A DNA stretch of 64,000 nt from Chrysopilus asiliformis (taxonomy: Eukaryota > Arthropoda > Insecta > Diptera > Rhagionidae): contig OZ035962.1 in NCBI GenBank assembly GCA_964034945.1, positions 51,950,231 to 52,014,230 of the forward strand, read 5' to 3'. Below, piece after piece: positions 1-10,953 of the stretch (position 1 is its first letter; every line of letters starts with the position of its first letter). The position numbers and the translations under genes are program-made. The notes under the pieces are model-generated. The model saw nothing but the letters and a program-made list of their open reading frames with translations, ran no database searches and was not told where the DNA came from.

Positions 1-582
1 CGTCTTTCCTATCCACAGCGGATAGCATCCAACTCAACTTCGTTGCAGCGCAAGTTAAAAGCAGCAACAGTGGCTGTCGGCAGTATATTGGAGGCAAACT
101 CATTTTTCGCCTCCAAAAATTGCTTGTTAGACTTCGGTTATCTATGTAGAGTATATGATCTTTGGTATCACTCTATCGAATGGCTTAACCATTGGAGCGA
201 TATGTGACTTTATGTGCGCGCTACAACCTAAATTCTAAAAAGTAATTCAACATGCCCGCTCCTACCCTACATTTAGACCTTTTGATAATAAAAATAAAAC
301 TTTATATTTTTTTATAAAGTTTAAAGTGTTTTAAATTGTCTTACTGTGTGAAACTTGTGTAAAAAAAAGTATCCCAAGTATTTATAAGTATCTCCGTCGG
401 CGCTATTGTCTCTTATCGAATAATTGTGGTAACACTCGCAACTGTTAAATCACTGTTTATGTAAATCAAGTTAAATGTCTATTAAAGTGGAATTATCAAA
501 TAAAATAAAATTGTCAGTGATTTATGAATGAATAACACAAACACTCACTAGATTAAAAGAGCGGGAGAATTATTTAAGAACT
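1..582. other. Unassigned AT-rich sequence
   Basis: No credible ORF, RNA gene or terminal repeat is visible here. The stretch ends just before a recognisable dispersed repeat that starts near 583. It could be the end of an old repeat. Confidence 0.4.
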
Positions 583-1110
583 AGCTTGCATACCCGCCGT
601 TGTCGGGTAAAAGTTTTTTGCAAAAATTTTCTTGCGGCATAATTTAAAAACATAATTTAAAAACTTTTGAAAAAAATCGTTATGCCTTCAGGACTTCCCG
701 TTTCGAATTTTAAAATTCTAACACCAGATTCGTAATCAGCGGCTCCGAAACCCCCTTATTACCAGTTTTTTTCGAGGAAAAATGGTAAAAAGGATATTTG
801 GGTGATGCTTACAGGATCTTCCGTTTCGAATTTCAAAAATCTAACACCGGGTTCGTGATCAGCGACCCCGAAAACCCCCGAATGATACTTTTCAGCCTCC
901 TATTGAGCAGGATTCATGGCGAAAATCACGGTTTAAAAACACCCAAACCCCCTTTACCCGCCGTTTACCCACTTAGCGGTAAAATTTCGGAAAAACTCGT
1001 GATGGTTGGGACATTCTGTGAAAGTTTCAAGTTTCTAACTTCAGGGGTTTAGGCTGGACGTTGTTGTGTCAGTCACTCAGTCAGTCAGTCAATCAGGTTA
1101 AACGATTTTA
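583..1110 (+). repeat. Dispersed repeat family H3, copy 1
   Basis: The sequence from about 583 recurs at 28602 and, for its last third, at 34905. It opens with a small hairpin (TACCCG, short loop, CGGGTA) near 592-610. It holds two roughly 120-bp monomers, each with a block reading like TTCGTGATCAGCGACCCC followed by A and C runs. It ends with a GTCA microsatellite (about 1068-1093). The microsatellite and hairpin suggest a Helentron-like non-autonomous element, but the exact ends are uncertain. The 84-aa ORF inside is not considered coding. Confidence 0.6.
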
Positions 1111-1161
1111 TATACATATATAGATGACTGTTAATGTCCAAATGATCATATATTATACTAA

Positions 1162-1302
1162 GGCCTACCCTACACGCGGCAACTTTAAGCGGCGACTTTT
1201 CTTAAGTATAGGCGAGAGAAGTGAGGGGCACCGCTTCCCTCACTTCTCTCGCCTATACTTTAGAAAAGTCGCCGCTTAAAGTTGCCGTGTGTAGGGTAGG
1301 CC
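1162..1302. mobile_element. Palindromic Harbinger-like MITE (141 bp)
   Basis: This is an almost perfect inverted repeat with arms of about 65 bp, starting GGCCTACCCTACAC on both strands. It is flanked by TAA at 1159-1161 and 1303-1305. A 3-bp TWA target duplication with GG-starting termini fits PIF/Harbinger MITEs. It has no coding capacity. Confidence 0.75.
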
Positions 1303-1397
1303 TAAAGGCGCTTATTTGAAATTGTTTTTCTTAAATAAGTCGACCCCGCTACCACTTCTCCCCTCACCCTCAAGCTTATTTCAAAAATAATAAAAAT

Positions 1398-1477
1398 TGC
1401 CGCACATAGGATTCGAACCAGGGACCAATAGCTTGCACCCCAACAGACATAGCGATTGACCACTCACAATTCTGGCA
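1398..1477 (-). other. tRNA-like sequence (degenerate)
   Basis: On the minus strand an 80-nt segment ends with a good B-box (GGTTCGAATCC) and a partly pairing acceptor stem (TGCC... with ...GGCA; about 5 of 7 pairs). The T-stem pairs poorly, so it is more likely a tRNA pseudogene or the head of a tRNA-derived SINE than a working tRNA. Similar GGTTCAA-type boxes occur at 1628-1700 (plus) and 35257-35300 (minus). Confidence 0.3.
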
Positions 1478-1710
1478 TTAGTTGTTTAAATGTATTATAG
1501 GTGCTTTAATCGAAATTATGAATTCAAAAAAGTGTTTGACGTATTTATAAATTTAAAAAAATAATATATTGACGGATAAATCAACAAAGTTTTTTAAACG
1601 TATTTTCGTCACCAAATTTTTTAGTGGCTGCATAGTGTAGCGTGGAAATGATTAGCTCCGAGTAAATGTTTCTGTGGGTTCAACTCCTCATGTGGGATTT
1701 TTTTTTGTGA

Positions 1711-3481
1711 AATTTTTGATTTTATTGTTTAAATGTTATTTATATATTATAATAACCTGATAGGTTTTAAGGCTTATGTTCAAAATTTGAGAAGTACTCA
1801 ACCGATTTGGACGAGGTTTTTAGGGGAGGCCAACTGCAACACGGGGAAAGCTATGGCCTAATTGCAGATTTTTCAGTCCCGTGACAAAATTTATTTAAAT
1901 GATTTTTAGAGGTTTTTCTTTGTGGTAAATTTGATTTTTGTGAAGCTTTATCGAGTTTTGAATATATTCATATATTAATTTTTTTTTTTGTTAAACATCA
2001 AATGAACGCTGAAAATTATCTGAATGATCCAATACAGGAAAACCTGTATTAGCCGGACTCGCACAGAACCAAGAAATATGTCCGGCTGAGACAGATTTCC
2101 GGCTTATACAGGTTGGACTAAAAAACACGGGTTTTTTATTTTGTTTTACGATAATGTAACTATATACAAAACTATGCGATGAAACCTCGTAGTGTAAACT
2201 TTTGAATTTGTGCATTACTTTTGAGCCTAAAAATTTCCCAGTTCTTGAACAATGATCCGGTTTATAAAAAAATATGTTTCTTCGACATACATGTGACAAT
2301 AAAAAGTAGGAAGATTTCGAATTGATTTCAATTAGAGACGAGAGATGAAAAATACTCCCAATAAAACTGTTGTCTGACGTTTTTATGAAAGAAATTTTTC
2401 ATCTAAACTATGTCTTCCCTTCTCTTTGCTGAAACAAGATCTACTTGAAGCGTCTTTTTATAACATAAGTTAATAACTTTTTGCAAGATTTTATGCATTT
2501 TCAAAACTTGGGGATATGGTTTTTAGCATAAACTATTGCTGTGGGTTTGAATAACCCTTCCGGAGCTTGGAAACGAACAAAATCATTTTACATTGATTTT
2601 TCTGTTAAAATGTTCACAGAACTCCAATTAGAATTCAAACTATAGATTTATTTTGGCCTTTAGAACCTTTTTGGGTCAAAGTATTTTTCAGAAAATCCTA
2701 AAATCTTTTTTATTTATATGGGGGAGGGGAGAGCAAATATTCCGATTTTACCCACTAACTAGGGCAAATCAAATTTTTATGTCATGCTAGACACACTACT
2801 GTAACTATTTTTTTGATCGGGCGATTTGTTCTATGCTTTAGAAATTTATATAGAAAAAAGTTTCCGGCTTATACAAAAAAAATTATGTCCGGGTTCGCGT
2901 TAAGCAGGTTCCGGCTTATCCAGATTCATGGAAAACCCTTTCAAAATCACGGGACTTCAAAACTGTTCGGCGGATCGTCGTTGTATGGAGTTTTTTAAAA
3001 TCAAATATTTGAAAACTCCTGAGTACGGAAAAGTTACGGAATGGAAAATAAAGATTGTTGAAATTTGTTTTTCTTTTTAATTAAACGGTCTTCCACCTTC
3101 TCAAGAGGCCTAAAGTTTTAATAATTTACAAAAATTGTCACTTTAATGCCTTAATCTCGGTAAGTATCAATTTGACAGCAAAATTATGTTCAACAAATTT
3201 ATGGGAAATGTTGTTTTACATGTATCACCCTTAGCACCAAAATGAATAAAATTACATCTACACTGAGAAAAATAGTAATTTTTGAAAATGTTTCGAATTT
3301 CGATAAATACCAAAAAGTGGCACTCTAATGCATTTATCTTGGAAAGTATTAGCAGGAAATTGTGTACATGAATAGAGTATACAATACATGAATCGCTCTT
3401 CTAAAGTCCCGTTACTGATACTATATTTATACAAGCGAGTCAACTCAACGTATTCGTAAATTCGACTCGGTCGGACACAAT
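1711..3481. other. Non-coding stretch with weak inverted motifs
   Basis: No credible gene is visible. Between about 2027 and 2925 there are inverted copies of a motif around TTAGCCGGA / TCCGGCTTA, plus repeated TGTCCGG. This could be the decayed ends of a pogo/Tigger-like element, but no clean TA duplication is visible. The small ORFs here look random. Confidence 0.35.
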
Positions 3482-3601
3482 GAGTTAATTTTCGTCCTTT
3501 GTTTTAAAACTATCAGGTGGCTGCGGTAAAAGTTGTGGTGCATCAGTTATAAAGTTGGTTTTATAGTGAACGTAACGACGAGTGTAGTGATTGTGCGCGC
3601 A

Positions 3602-3758
3602 ATGTCAACAAACACAAGAAATAGTGTAAAGTGCCCAGTTTTCGGAGCACCAATTAATTTAAAAAATTATTTAAGTACCGATCAATTATATTTGTACGAA
3701 ATGTGTGAAGGCATAACTACTGGTTTCTGCTCCGAATCATTGTTGAATCGAAATCCAG
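3602..3758 (+). CDS. Possible first coding exon, protein not identified
   Basis: An ATG at 3602 opens a 52-codon reading frame that runs into a good splice-donor sequence (CAG|GTAAGA) after 3758. The short peptide has a K-C-P-V-F-G motif and further cysteines near its end. The family is not recognised. About 40 bp downstream a Helentron-like repeat with nested insertions occupies what would be the intron. Beyond it, at 6464-6758, lies a broken coding segment on the same strand that might belong to the same gene. The link between the two is inference. It could also be a chance ORF with a chance donor site. Confidence 0.35.
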
Positions 3759-4260
3759 GTAAGATTAACCTATATTTCAATTAATGTATTGAATTACTTT
3801 TTATACCCGTATGGTGAAACCAAAGGGTATATTAGATTTGCCTTACCGTTTGTAACGCCAAGATCCCGTCATCACACAAAAAAATGAATTACACCAGTGT
3901 GTTTAGAACAGTGGTTCCCAAACTATTTTGGCCCACGGACCCCTTTTCATAGTCAAAACTTGCCCACGGACCCCTTTTCATAGTCAAAACTTGCCCACGG
4001 ACCCTGGGTGAAAAACTACATAAATGCATAATAGAAAAATTACAAATTTAACTTTAATGTCTTGAATGGTAAATGATGATGTAAAAATAAAATATAAATA
4101 AAACATTTTCTTGAAGAAGTGTTTATTGAATCTCCGCCGAAGACGCGGCATTTTATATTCGCGGCTCGTTTGCCAACGTTCCTGTATGTTCGGCCGAGGT
4201 CTCTAACGTTCTCGTGTGCAGATCTCAAACATTCTCGAAGCGTGCACGCCAGATCTCGAA

Positions 4261-5437
4261 TAGGGATGCAACATCGTTCATAAAACCTCGATATATCGAA
4301 AATCGACGTTTTTTTTAAGGCGACATCGATGTCAAAAAACATCGTCCTGAAAACATTGTTTTTCCGATGTTTTGAAAAAGTTAAATTTAATAAATAATTT
4401 AGCCACCTGGCGGATGCTCTACTGTGGGTGGAGTGCACTCAGGTAGAATTAACACGGTTTTAATTCTTCTTATAAGTTGAACCACCAAAAACCCATTAGT
4501 TTTCGAGATATTCGCAAAAAAAATAATTTTTTTGAAATACCGGCATATCTTTATAACGGAGTTCTAGTAAAAGACATAAATGTAGCAAATTTTATTGTCT
4601 GCAAGTTTTGTAATACATAAGACTACTGGAAAATGGTTAGTTTCGGAATAAATCGCAAAAAACCGCATAGTTTTTAAAAAGCCGCCGTTTTGGTTACTTC
4701 CGGTTAACGGATTTCCACATCAGGACCAAACATCTCTGTAAAATTTCATGGCTAGCTCTGGTATTTTTTGTGAAATCTTGTAGAAAGATGGAACCGAAAA
4801 TTGATACCAAAGAAAATTTAAACAAATCTTTGAGTGGCTATATTAAATCTATCTAAAAACTAGTCCCTCTAGTCCTAAAATTAGTTTCTCTACTACTAGT
4901 TTACTAGTTTCTCTACTAGTTTACTCTACTAGTTTCTCTACTAATTTTATAAAGAGTAAAGCTAGAACCTGAATCGTACGTCGATGCGTCCGTCATGCGT
5001 GCGTCCGTCTGACAGTTCGAGTAGAATCAACGGGCTGCTATGAGTACTCCCATAATAATGCGTTTTCCGATGCGGCAACCGCATAGAGTAGGTCGAATTT
5101 CTACTTTTACATGCGGCAACGCACGGAAATGTCATTTCGCAAAAAAGTTTGTTTACGATTTAAGCAATTTAAGTATGGAACAAATTGAAAGTAATTGTTT
5201 CGACGATAAACTAATAGAAGAAGTGCAAAACAATGAGTTAACACCAGATTCGTTGCCGCACCCAACTGTCACCGCATCGAACTGTCAGACGGACGCACGC
5301 ATGACGGACGCATTGACGTACGATTCAGGTTCTACCTTAATGTTCTAACATCGTAGATAACAACATCGATACCTCGATATATCGGTCTGTTCAACATCGA
5401 GGTTAAAACTCGATATTTTTCAACGTTGGCATCCCTA
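4261..5437. mobile_element. Second hAT (TAGGGATGC ends), copy A
   Basis: The termini are TAGGGATGC...GCATCCCTA, like the Ac-type hAT end. The 8-bp duplications ATCTCGAA at 4253-4260 and 5438-5445 are exact. The interior has repeated CGATATATCG-type motifs and matches copy B at 17856-26301. No transposase ORF is visible. It contains a Harbinger-like MITE at 4960-5337. Confidence 0.9.
4960..5337. mobile_element. Harbinger-like MITE (378 bp)
   Basis: Near-perfect terminal inverted repeats of about 58 bp start AGCTAGAACCTGAATCG (AGG at the other end). The element is flanked by TAA at 4957-4959 and 5338-5340. Copy B of the surrounding hAT lacks it, so that copy shows the empty site. An internal frame from about 5175 (MEQIESNCFDD...) may be a scrap of an ancestral Harbinger protein; that is weak. 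Confidence 0.85.
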
Positions 5438-6463
5438 ATCTCGAATGTCCTTGCAACTTCTTACCCGTGGACCGTTACAATATCAAAAATTTTATTTGCA
5501 ACAAACCACTGTTAATTATAATAAAAATTGAATGCTGCAATGTAACGCTCTCTTGAATTAATTATTTGAGATGTGAGGATAAAATTTCATGTAAATGTCA
5601 CATATTGTGTAGGTACTCATTTTGTACCAATTAATTCACAACAGAATATAATAATACAGTAATATACAGTAATTCCAAACATTCGCGGATTTGGTTATTC
5701 GCAGAAGTAAACAAATTAAACAAAAATATAAAATAGTAAGCTATAACTTTTAGGGTGCATTATATTAAATAATAAAACCCAATATGTCTAACTATAAATA
5801 TTTTAATTAGGACGTAAAATTTATTCATTGTTATTTATTTTAACTTCCATATTAATAAAAATGTGTCACAATTTTTTTATTTCATATTAAACCTTGCGCG
5901 GACCCCCTGACGTTGTTCAGGGACCCCCAAATCAATTTTAATTTTCCACGGACCCCCTGAATGATCCCGGGGACCCCTGGGGGTCCGTAGGGACCACTTT
6001 GGGAACCACTGGTTTAGAATGATGAAACAAGTTGAATTTAGCATGTCCGTCCGTCTTTGGCGCGGATTGCGGGCGCACGGATTGAGCTAGAGACTTGAAA
6101 TTTTGCACAGATTCGTTTTTCGTAAAATGCGAGGCTAAGTTCGTTAATAGGCAAAAATGGACCATTAGGGGGGGTACCCCCCATACGAACGAAAATGATT
6201 TTTGCGAATATCTCAAAAATGGTGCATCTTATCAAAAAAGTGCAAGAACAAAAGTTATTTAGGATATGATTCTACATAAAACTCCCATACATTAAAATCC
6301 GATTGGAATAAATTTTAAAAAATCTTATTGGAAAGTTTGACTTCAAAGTGGAATTTTGGTACAACTGTTCGAATTTTGATCGAATATCACCATACGGGTC
6401 TCCAATGATTGCCAGATTGGCAATTATAGCTTTTGTTATGTTTATTATTTTCTAGCTAAGATA

Positions 6464-6758
6464 GTGCACTCTCGATGGATCACCACAGCTCATCAAGTTC
6501 TGAGACTTTCTGAAAATTCTGAAAAGGGAGGCAGATTTAAGATTAATTGCGAATGTTAACAAGACTTTTATAAATGAAATAAAACAATATCCTTGTCACA
6601 CTCAGGCTCTAGAACGGGCAGTTAAAGTTGTCACCGAGGTTTCGGTTTCAGTCTGCGGGCAAGAGAGACGAGATGGAGTCATTAGGAGTAAATTTGATTC
6701 TCGTAAGTTAATGGCCAAATTTGAATTCAAAAAGGACTATAATTATAATTATAAATAA
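6464..6758 (+). pseudogene. Broken C-terminal part of an uncharacterised invertebrate protein family
   Basis: From 6464 the frame gives VHSRWITTAHQVLRLSEN. A shift of frame near 6520 then opens a run of about 75 codons to TAA at 6756, containing the motifs PCHTQALERAV, SVCGQERRDG and MAKFEFKKD. These look like the W-T-T-A and P-C-H-T-Q-A-x-E-R...V-C-G...R-D-G blocks of a large, unnamed protein family that I recall from insects and molluscs; the identification is from memory. The region normally lying between the two blocks is missing, so this is a deleted and frameshifted relic. It follows the H1 repeat directly and lies on the same strand as the possible exon at 3602. Confidence 0.5.
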
Positions 6759-6978
6759 AAAACATAAAATTGTTAATCTTTCAATTAAATAAAAAAACAA
6801 AGCAGTCATTGGGACTGCCGACAGAAGTGATAACCTTAAACTATGAAATAACAGAATTTTTTTGGATTTTGAAATTATTTGTAGTATCAAAAATTAATAT
6901 TTCATAATTTGTAAATTAAAATCATTAACATTAGTCTGGTTTTCACATCTATCGCCACTCCGAGCAACAATTACATAT
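6759..6978. other. AT-rich spacer before the Gypsy element
   Basis: Nothing recognisable is visible. It ends with ATAC (6979-6982), the target duplication of the Gypsy element. Confidence 0.5.
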
Positions 6979-6982
6979 ATAC

Positions 6983-7339
6983 AGTTAAGAATAATATTAT
7001 CGAAACCATGAATCACATCATGCACCTGCTCTTGAGATGCATGATTAATAACAGATAAACATAATATTCATATTCAATCATAGTTTATTTGTCACAGATA
7101 GTCATCAGCGACTCATCTTATATTGTTAACATTAAGAAAGCTATAAATAAGACTAATGTGTCATGAATATATTAATATTGTACCGGTAACCTGACGAGAC
7201 ACGTCAAACTGGGCTTTGCTCCTGGTCTTTATTCAAAATAAAGTATTTTTTAACTAAAAAGGTTTTTAATTACTTTGTGGTGGAACTTCGGTTCCACAAA
7301 ATTAATTTTTTTAATAAATAATTAAATAATTATTTAACT
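6983..7339 (+). repeat. 5' LTR of Gypsy element 1
   Basis: It is 357 bp, with a TATA-like TATAAATA at 7142-7149 and AATAAA at 7237-7242. It differs from the 3' LTR mainly by the length of one T-run and a few substitutions, so the insertion is not very old despite the broken genes. Confidence 0.93.
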
Positions 7340-7357
7340 GGCGCCCGAGCAGGGACC
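7339..7357 (+). promoter_or_regulatory. Primer binding site, tRNA-Lys type
   Basis: TGGCGCCCGAGCAGGGACC directly overlaps the LTR end. It resembles the tRNA-Lys (UUU) primer site known from retroviruses, with one difference (GAG for GAA). The 7340-8230 leader after it is A-rich and has a direct duplication of about 35 bp (two copies of CAGCTATCAGCTCAACAAG within 7817-7883). Confidence 0.8.
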
Positions 7358-8388
7358 GGTGTCATTGTATTACAGTGAAGTATTACGGTAATTATAATTC
7401 GTGACAAAAAGAAGAAAGGCTCTTCAAAAAGTGCCAAAAAGAAAAAAAGTGCTACACTGTAAAAATACTGTTCGTGATTAGGAAAGAAGATAACTCTTCT
7501 AAAAGTGAAGTGCTAAATAAAGTACTATACTGATTTCTACACGAAAGGAGAAAAACTCTCCAGTGTTTTACTTAAAGAAAAACTCTTTAGTAAGCAGTAA
7601 AACACAAATAGTGAAATATCTAAGTCAAGCTTACTGACAAGTGCACTGGTGTCTGTGTGTGAAGGTATCGATCCAATAGTAGGAAGTGATCAATGTGAAC
7701 GACGCTCTCCAAAAAGGAACAAATCGGCCTCATCCAGCATCGATCATCGGTCCCAAGTGTGCGATAAAAGCCCTATAAAGATCCTTCATCATTCAGCAGC
7801 ACCCTAATAAGGAACCCAGCTATCAGCTCAACAAGAAATCCACCCTAACAAGGTACCCAGCTATCAGCTCAACAAGAAATCCAGAGAAATGAAGACAACA
7901 ATCATCATATTGTGAGTCCATAAACTTATTTTTAAACAAATTTACAAAAATATTGTAACAAATACAAATTGACAAATTTTTCAAATAAAAAATAATACCA
8001 AGTGAAAAAAATTTTATAATATTAAGATTCAAAAGAATAATTAAGAATAAGAAGAATTTTTGAATAAAAAACAACACAAAGTGTAAAAAAATTTTATCAA
8101 TTATTAAAACAATTAGTAAAATTGTCATAAATTTGAAAAAAAATAAGTAGTTAATAAGAAAGTTAATAGTAATTAAGCAAAACAAAAAAGCAAGTCATAC
8201 ACATTTATTGAAATTTATCACATTTCCTATATCAAGTGCAGGGCCGTATCGAAGGTTCTGGATTGGGGGGGGGGGAGACGTCTCAATTTTCCCAACTCGA
8301 ACATCTAATTTTTCCCAACTGGGATGTACATAATAAAAATTCCTTTTCCTTGCCCAGAATCTCTGACAAGAAACAACTGATATAATGA

Positions 8389-9849
8389 AATATCAGTTGT
8401 GGTCAACACAAAACTTACTTCTACAAAATCTACGATCCTGCGCAATTTACGCTAGAGCCCTGTCGCGTTGTCAACCTAAGACGACATCTCAATAAATTCT
8501 TGGTTTATTCAAAAATATCAAAAACGTACAAAATTTGAGATAGCTTGAGAACTGTAAAAGATATCAATTTACGGTAAATGGCAAAAAGGTAGAAAATTTT
8601 AACATCTCCAAGTTTTCCTTAAATTAATTTGTCGAAAAATCGTTAGTTTGCCAGTAATTTGCAAAAACATATTTTTTTATATTTTAATCTAAATATCTCA
8701 ATAACGGTAAGAAACAAAATTGTGCAGAATGTCATTCTCATTATTTCACTTCATACATTCAGTCAGCAAAACCCCATTAGTTTTCAAGATAATCGCAAAA
8801 ACTGTTTTTTTTTTTTTTTGAAATAACGTTTTATCTCGATAACAGGTTGAGATATCGAGTTATATCTAAAGACAAAAGTGTGGGAAATTTTATTTTCTAA
8901 AAGTTTCGTCGTACTTAAGGCCACTAAAAAACGCGTAGTTTGGGAGTAAATCGAAAAAAACGAAATTGCGATTTTTGAAAAACCGCCATTTTGGATACTT
9001 CCGGTTAACGGATTTCCACCAAAAGTTGATAGGATCGTCCCATTTCAGGACCCAACATGCCTATAAAATTTCATGGCTCTAGCTTTATTAGTTTTTGAGA
9101 AATCTTGTACACAGACTGACAGACAAACTGACAGACTGACAGACAGAACGACATTTTTATACCCGTATGGTGAAACCAAAGGGTATATTAGATTTGCCTT
9201 ACCGTTTGTAACGCCAAGATCCCGTCATCGCACAAAAAAATGAATTACACCAGTGTGTTTAGAATGATAAAAAAAGTTGAATTTAGCATGTCCGTCCGTC
9301 TGTCTGTCTGTCCGTCTGTCCGTCCGTCTGTCTGTCTGTCTGTCCGTCCGTCTGTCTGTGGCGCGGATTGCGGGCGCACGGATTGAGCTAGAGACTTGAA
9401 AGTTTGCACAGATCCGTTTTTCGTAAAATGCGAGGCTAAGTTCGTTAATGGGTAAAAACGGACCATTAGGGGGGGGTACCCCCCATACGAACGAAATAGT
9501 TTTTTGTGAATATCTCGAAAACGGTGCATCTTATCAAAAAAGTCCAAGAACAAAAGTTATTTAGGTTATGATTCTACATAAAACTCCCATACATCAAAAT
9601 CCGATTGGAACAAGTTTTAAAAAAATCTTATTGGAAAATTTGAATTCAAATGAAATTTTGATACGCCGTTCAATTAAATCACCATACGGGTTTTCAATAA
9701 TTGCCAGATTGGCAATTATAGCTTTTGTTATGTTTTTAATATGACTCCAATCGACTTAGGAGTGATCGGGAAATTTTTTTTAGGCAAAATTAAGAGGTCG
9801 AAATTTTTCATGAATACAATACTTTATTGCACTCCGTAGAAGAAAGTAA
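8389..9849 (-). mobile_element. Helentron-like repeat H2, copy 1
   Basis: Read on the minus strand it starts ACTTTCTTCTACGGAGT and ends with the inverse GTAGAAG..AAGT, then a hairpin (TTGTG, TTGAC, CACAA) and a T-run. A GTCTGTC-type microsatellite lies near 9110-9150. Five further copies occur at 46646, 55966, 61139, 62168 and 63006. This copy was hit by repeat H1 at 9155-9737, exactly in the T-run after the microsatellite. Confidence 0.7.
9155..9737 (+). mobile_element. Helentron-like repeat H1, copy 2 (complete)
   Basis: This is the cleanest H1 copy, about 580 bp. It has the TATACCCGTATGGTG start, a (GTCY)n tract at 9289-9359, the inverse CACCATACGGGT near 9682, and the hairpin TTGCCAGATTGGCAA near 9702. 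It lies within a T-run of an H2 copy. The undisturbed H2 copy at 61900-61930 shows the empty site, which supports insertion between T residues without a clear duplication. Confidence 0.75.
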
Positions 9850-10953
9850 ATTTTTTTTATTTTTCACAATTAAATAAAGGGTAAACACTAATAATCTTAT
9901 GCGACTTGTGACCACAAGAAGTACATTTGACTTTATATCGCTTATTTTTGGCACTTTCTTTTGTATTCAGATTTTATCCGAATCCAGTGTTGACATAAAC
10001 TTATAAGAAATTAAATACATATTACTTGAAACAGTTCTTACCTATTCATTTGTTTAAAAAATCCGAACACCGATGGTACAACAATTACACTATATTTTCA
10101 AAACTCACTGTTTCAGCACGAATATACTAGAACGCTCGATTTGCTGTCTCAAATGGTCCCATTTCAATACAGTTCAATGAATCAAAACGAGTTAAGTAAG
10201 AGCGAGATAACCGTATGACTATAAATATAGTTCTTTCGTTTAAACCGTGAGCTGTCAAAGGAAAATAGACTTTCGGAATGGTGTTGGCGCATAAAGTTAG
10301 TCTCAAACTTGTGAAATTTGAATTTCGCGGCGGACGAAATTTGAATTTCGCGATATTATACAGTTCAGTGGATGCGTTTAAGTATGATAAAGAGGGAAAT
10401 ACTTTTGGGACCATTTTTCAGCAGAGCTTTGTGTCACCATACTATGTTATATAGTTCTGTGCCATAAACTGATGAGAACATTATACTCCCCCCATGGTCG
10501 AGTGTCTACTCTACTCTTTCAAAGCCTTTTATTCATTCTCTCCCAACTCGCTGTGACGCTGTCGCCAAAGCAGAATGGCATGTGGAAACACAAACAAGTC
10601 ATAAAACACGCCTTTGTTCACTAATAGAAAATTTGAGGTAGAAAAAGACAAGTTGGGATTTTGGAAAATCGACAAAAGAGATTTCCCAACTTGGGAAATC
10701 TCACATCTTCAAGAAGTGAGATTTCCCAACTCCTAAGGGTCAAATTCCCAACTGAAGACTTATTGGGGGGGAGCCTCCCCCCCATCCCCCCCCCCCCCAG
10801 TCGGTACGGCCCTGATCAAGTGAATAAAACATTCGTATCGCGAAGTAAAATTAAAATCCGATACCCGTGTCGCGAAGTTTAAGTTTAAACAAAAAAGGTT
10901 TTTGAAGTCAAGTTATTTCGAAGAATAACTGTATTTTAATTCATTCTCTCAAC

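Larger units (their letters stand above)
3909..6011. mobile_element. hAT element, non-autonomous (2.1 kb)
   Basis: The ends are CAGTGGTTCCCAAACT and its near-perfect inverse. Exact 8-bp target duplications GTTTAGAA lie at 3901-3908 and 6012-6019. The terminal sequence and 8-bp duplication are typical of Charlie-like hAT elements. No transposase is visible. It has itself been hit by another hAT at 4261-5437. Confidence 0.9.
3802..6441 (+). mobile_element. Helentron-like repeat H1, copy 1 (interrupted)
   Basis: It begins TATACCCGTATGGTGAAACC and ends with the inverted motif TCACCATACGGGT, then a hairpin (TTGCCAGATTGGCAA) and TTATG. A GTCY-type microsatellite remnant lies near 6046. Sub-terminal inverted repeats, a central GTCY tract, a 3' hairpin and insertion in a T-run match the HINE/DINE-1 type of Helentron derivative. 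Positions 3909-6011 are an inserted hAT, so the repeat itself is only about 530 bp. Other copies are at 9155, 26787, 27995, 33262 and 40585. Confidence 0.7.
8239..10814. mobile_element. hAT element inside the Gypsy leader (2.6 kb)
   Basis: The ends are CAGGGCCGTA...TACGGCCCTG, and both are followed internally by long G or C runs. The exact 8-bp duplication ATCAAGTG is at 8231-8238 and 10815-10822. No transposase is visible, so it is non-autonomous. Much of its interior consists of Helentron-like repeats H2 (8389-9849) and H1 (9155-9737). The rest (9850-10740) shows no gene. Confidence 0.9.

Noticed and set aside
5040..5348. 102-codon ORF as a complete gene
   Set aside because: It spans a MITE terminal repeat and ends outside the MITE. 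At most it contains a scrap of an ancestral transposon protein.
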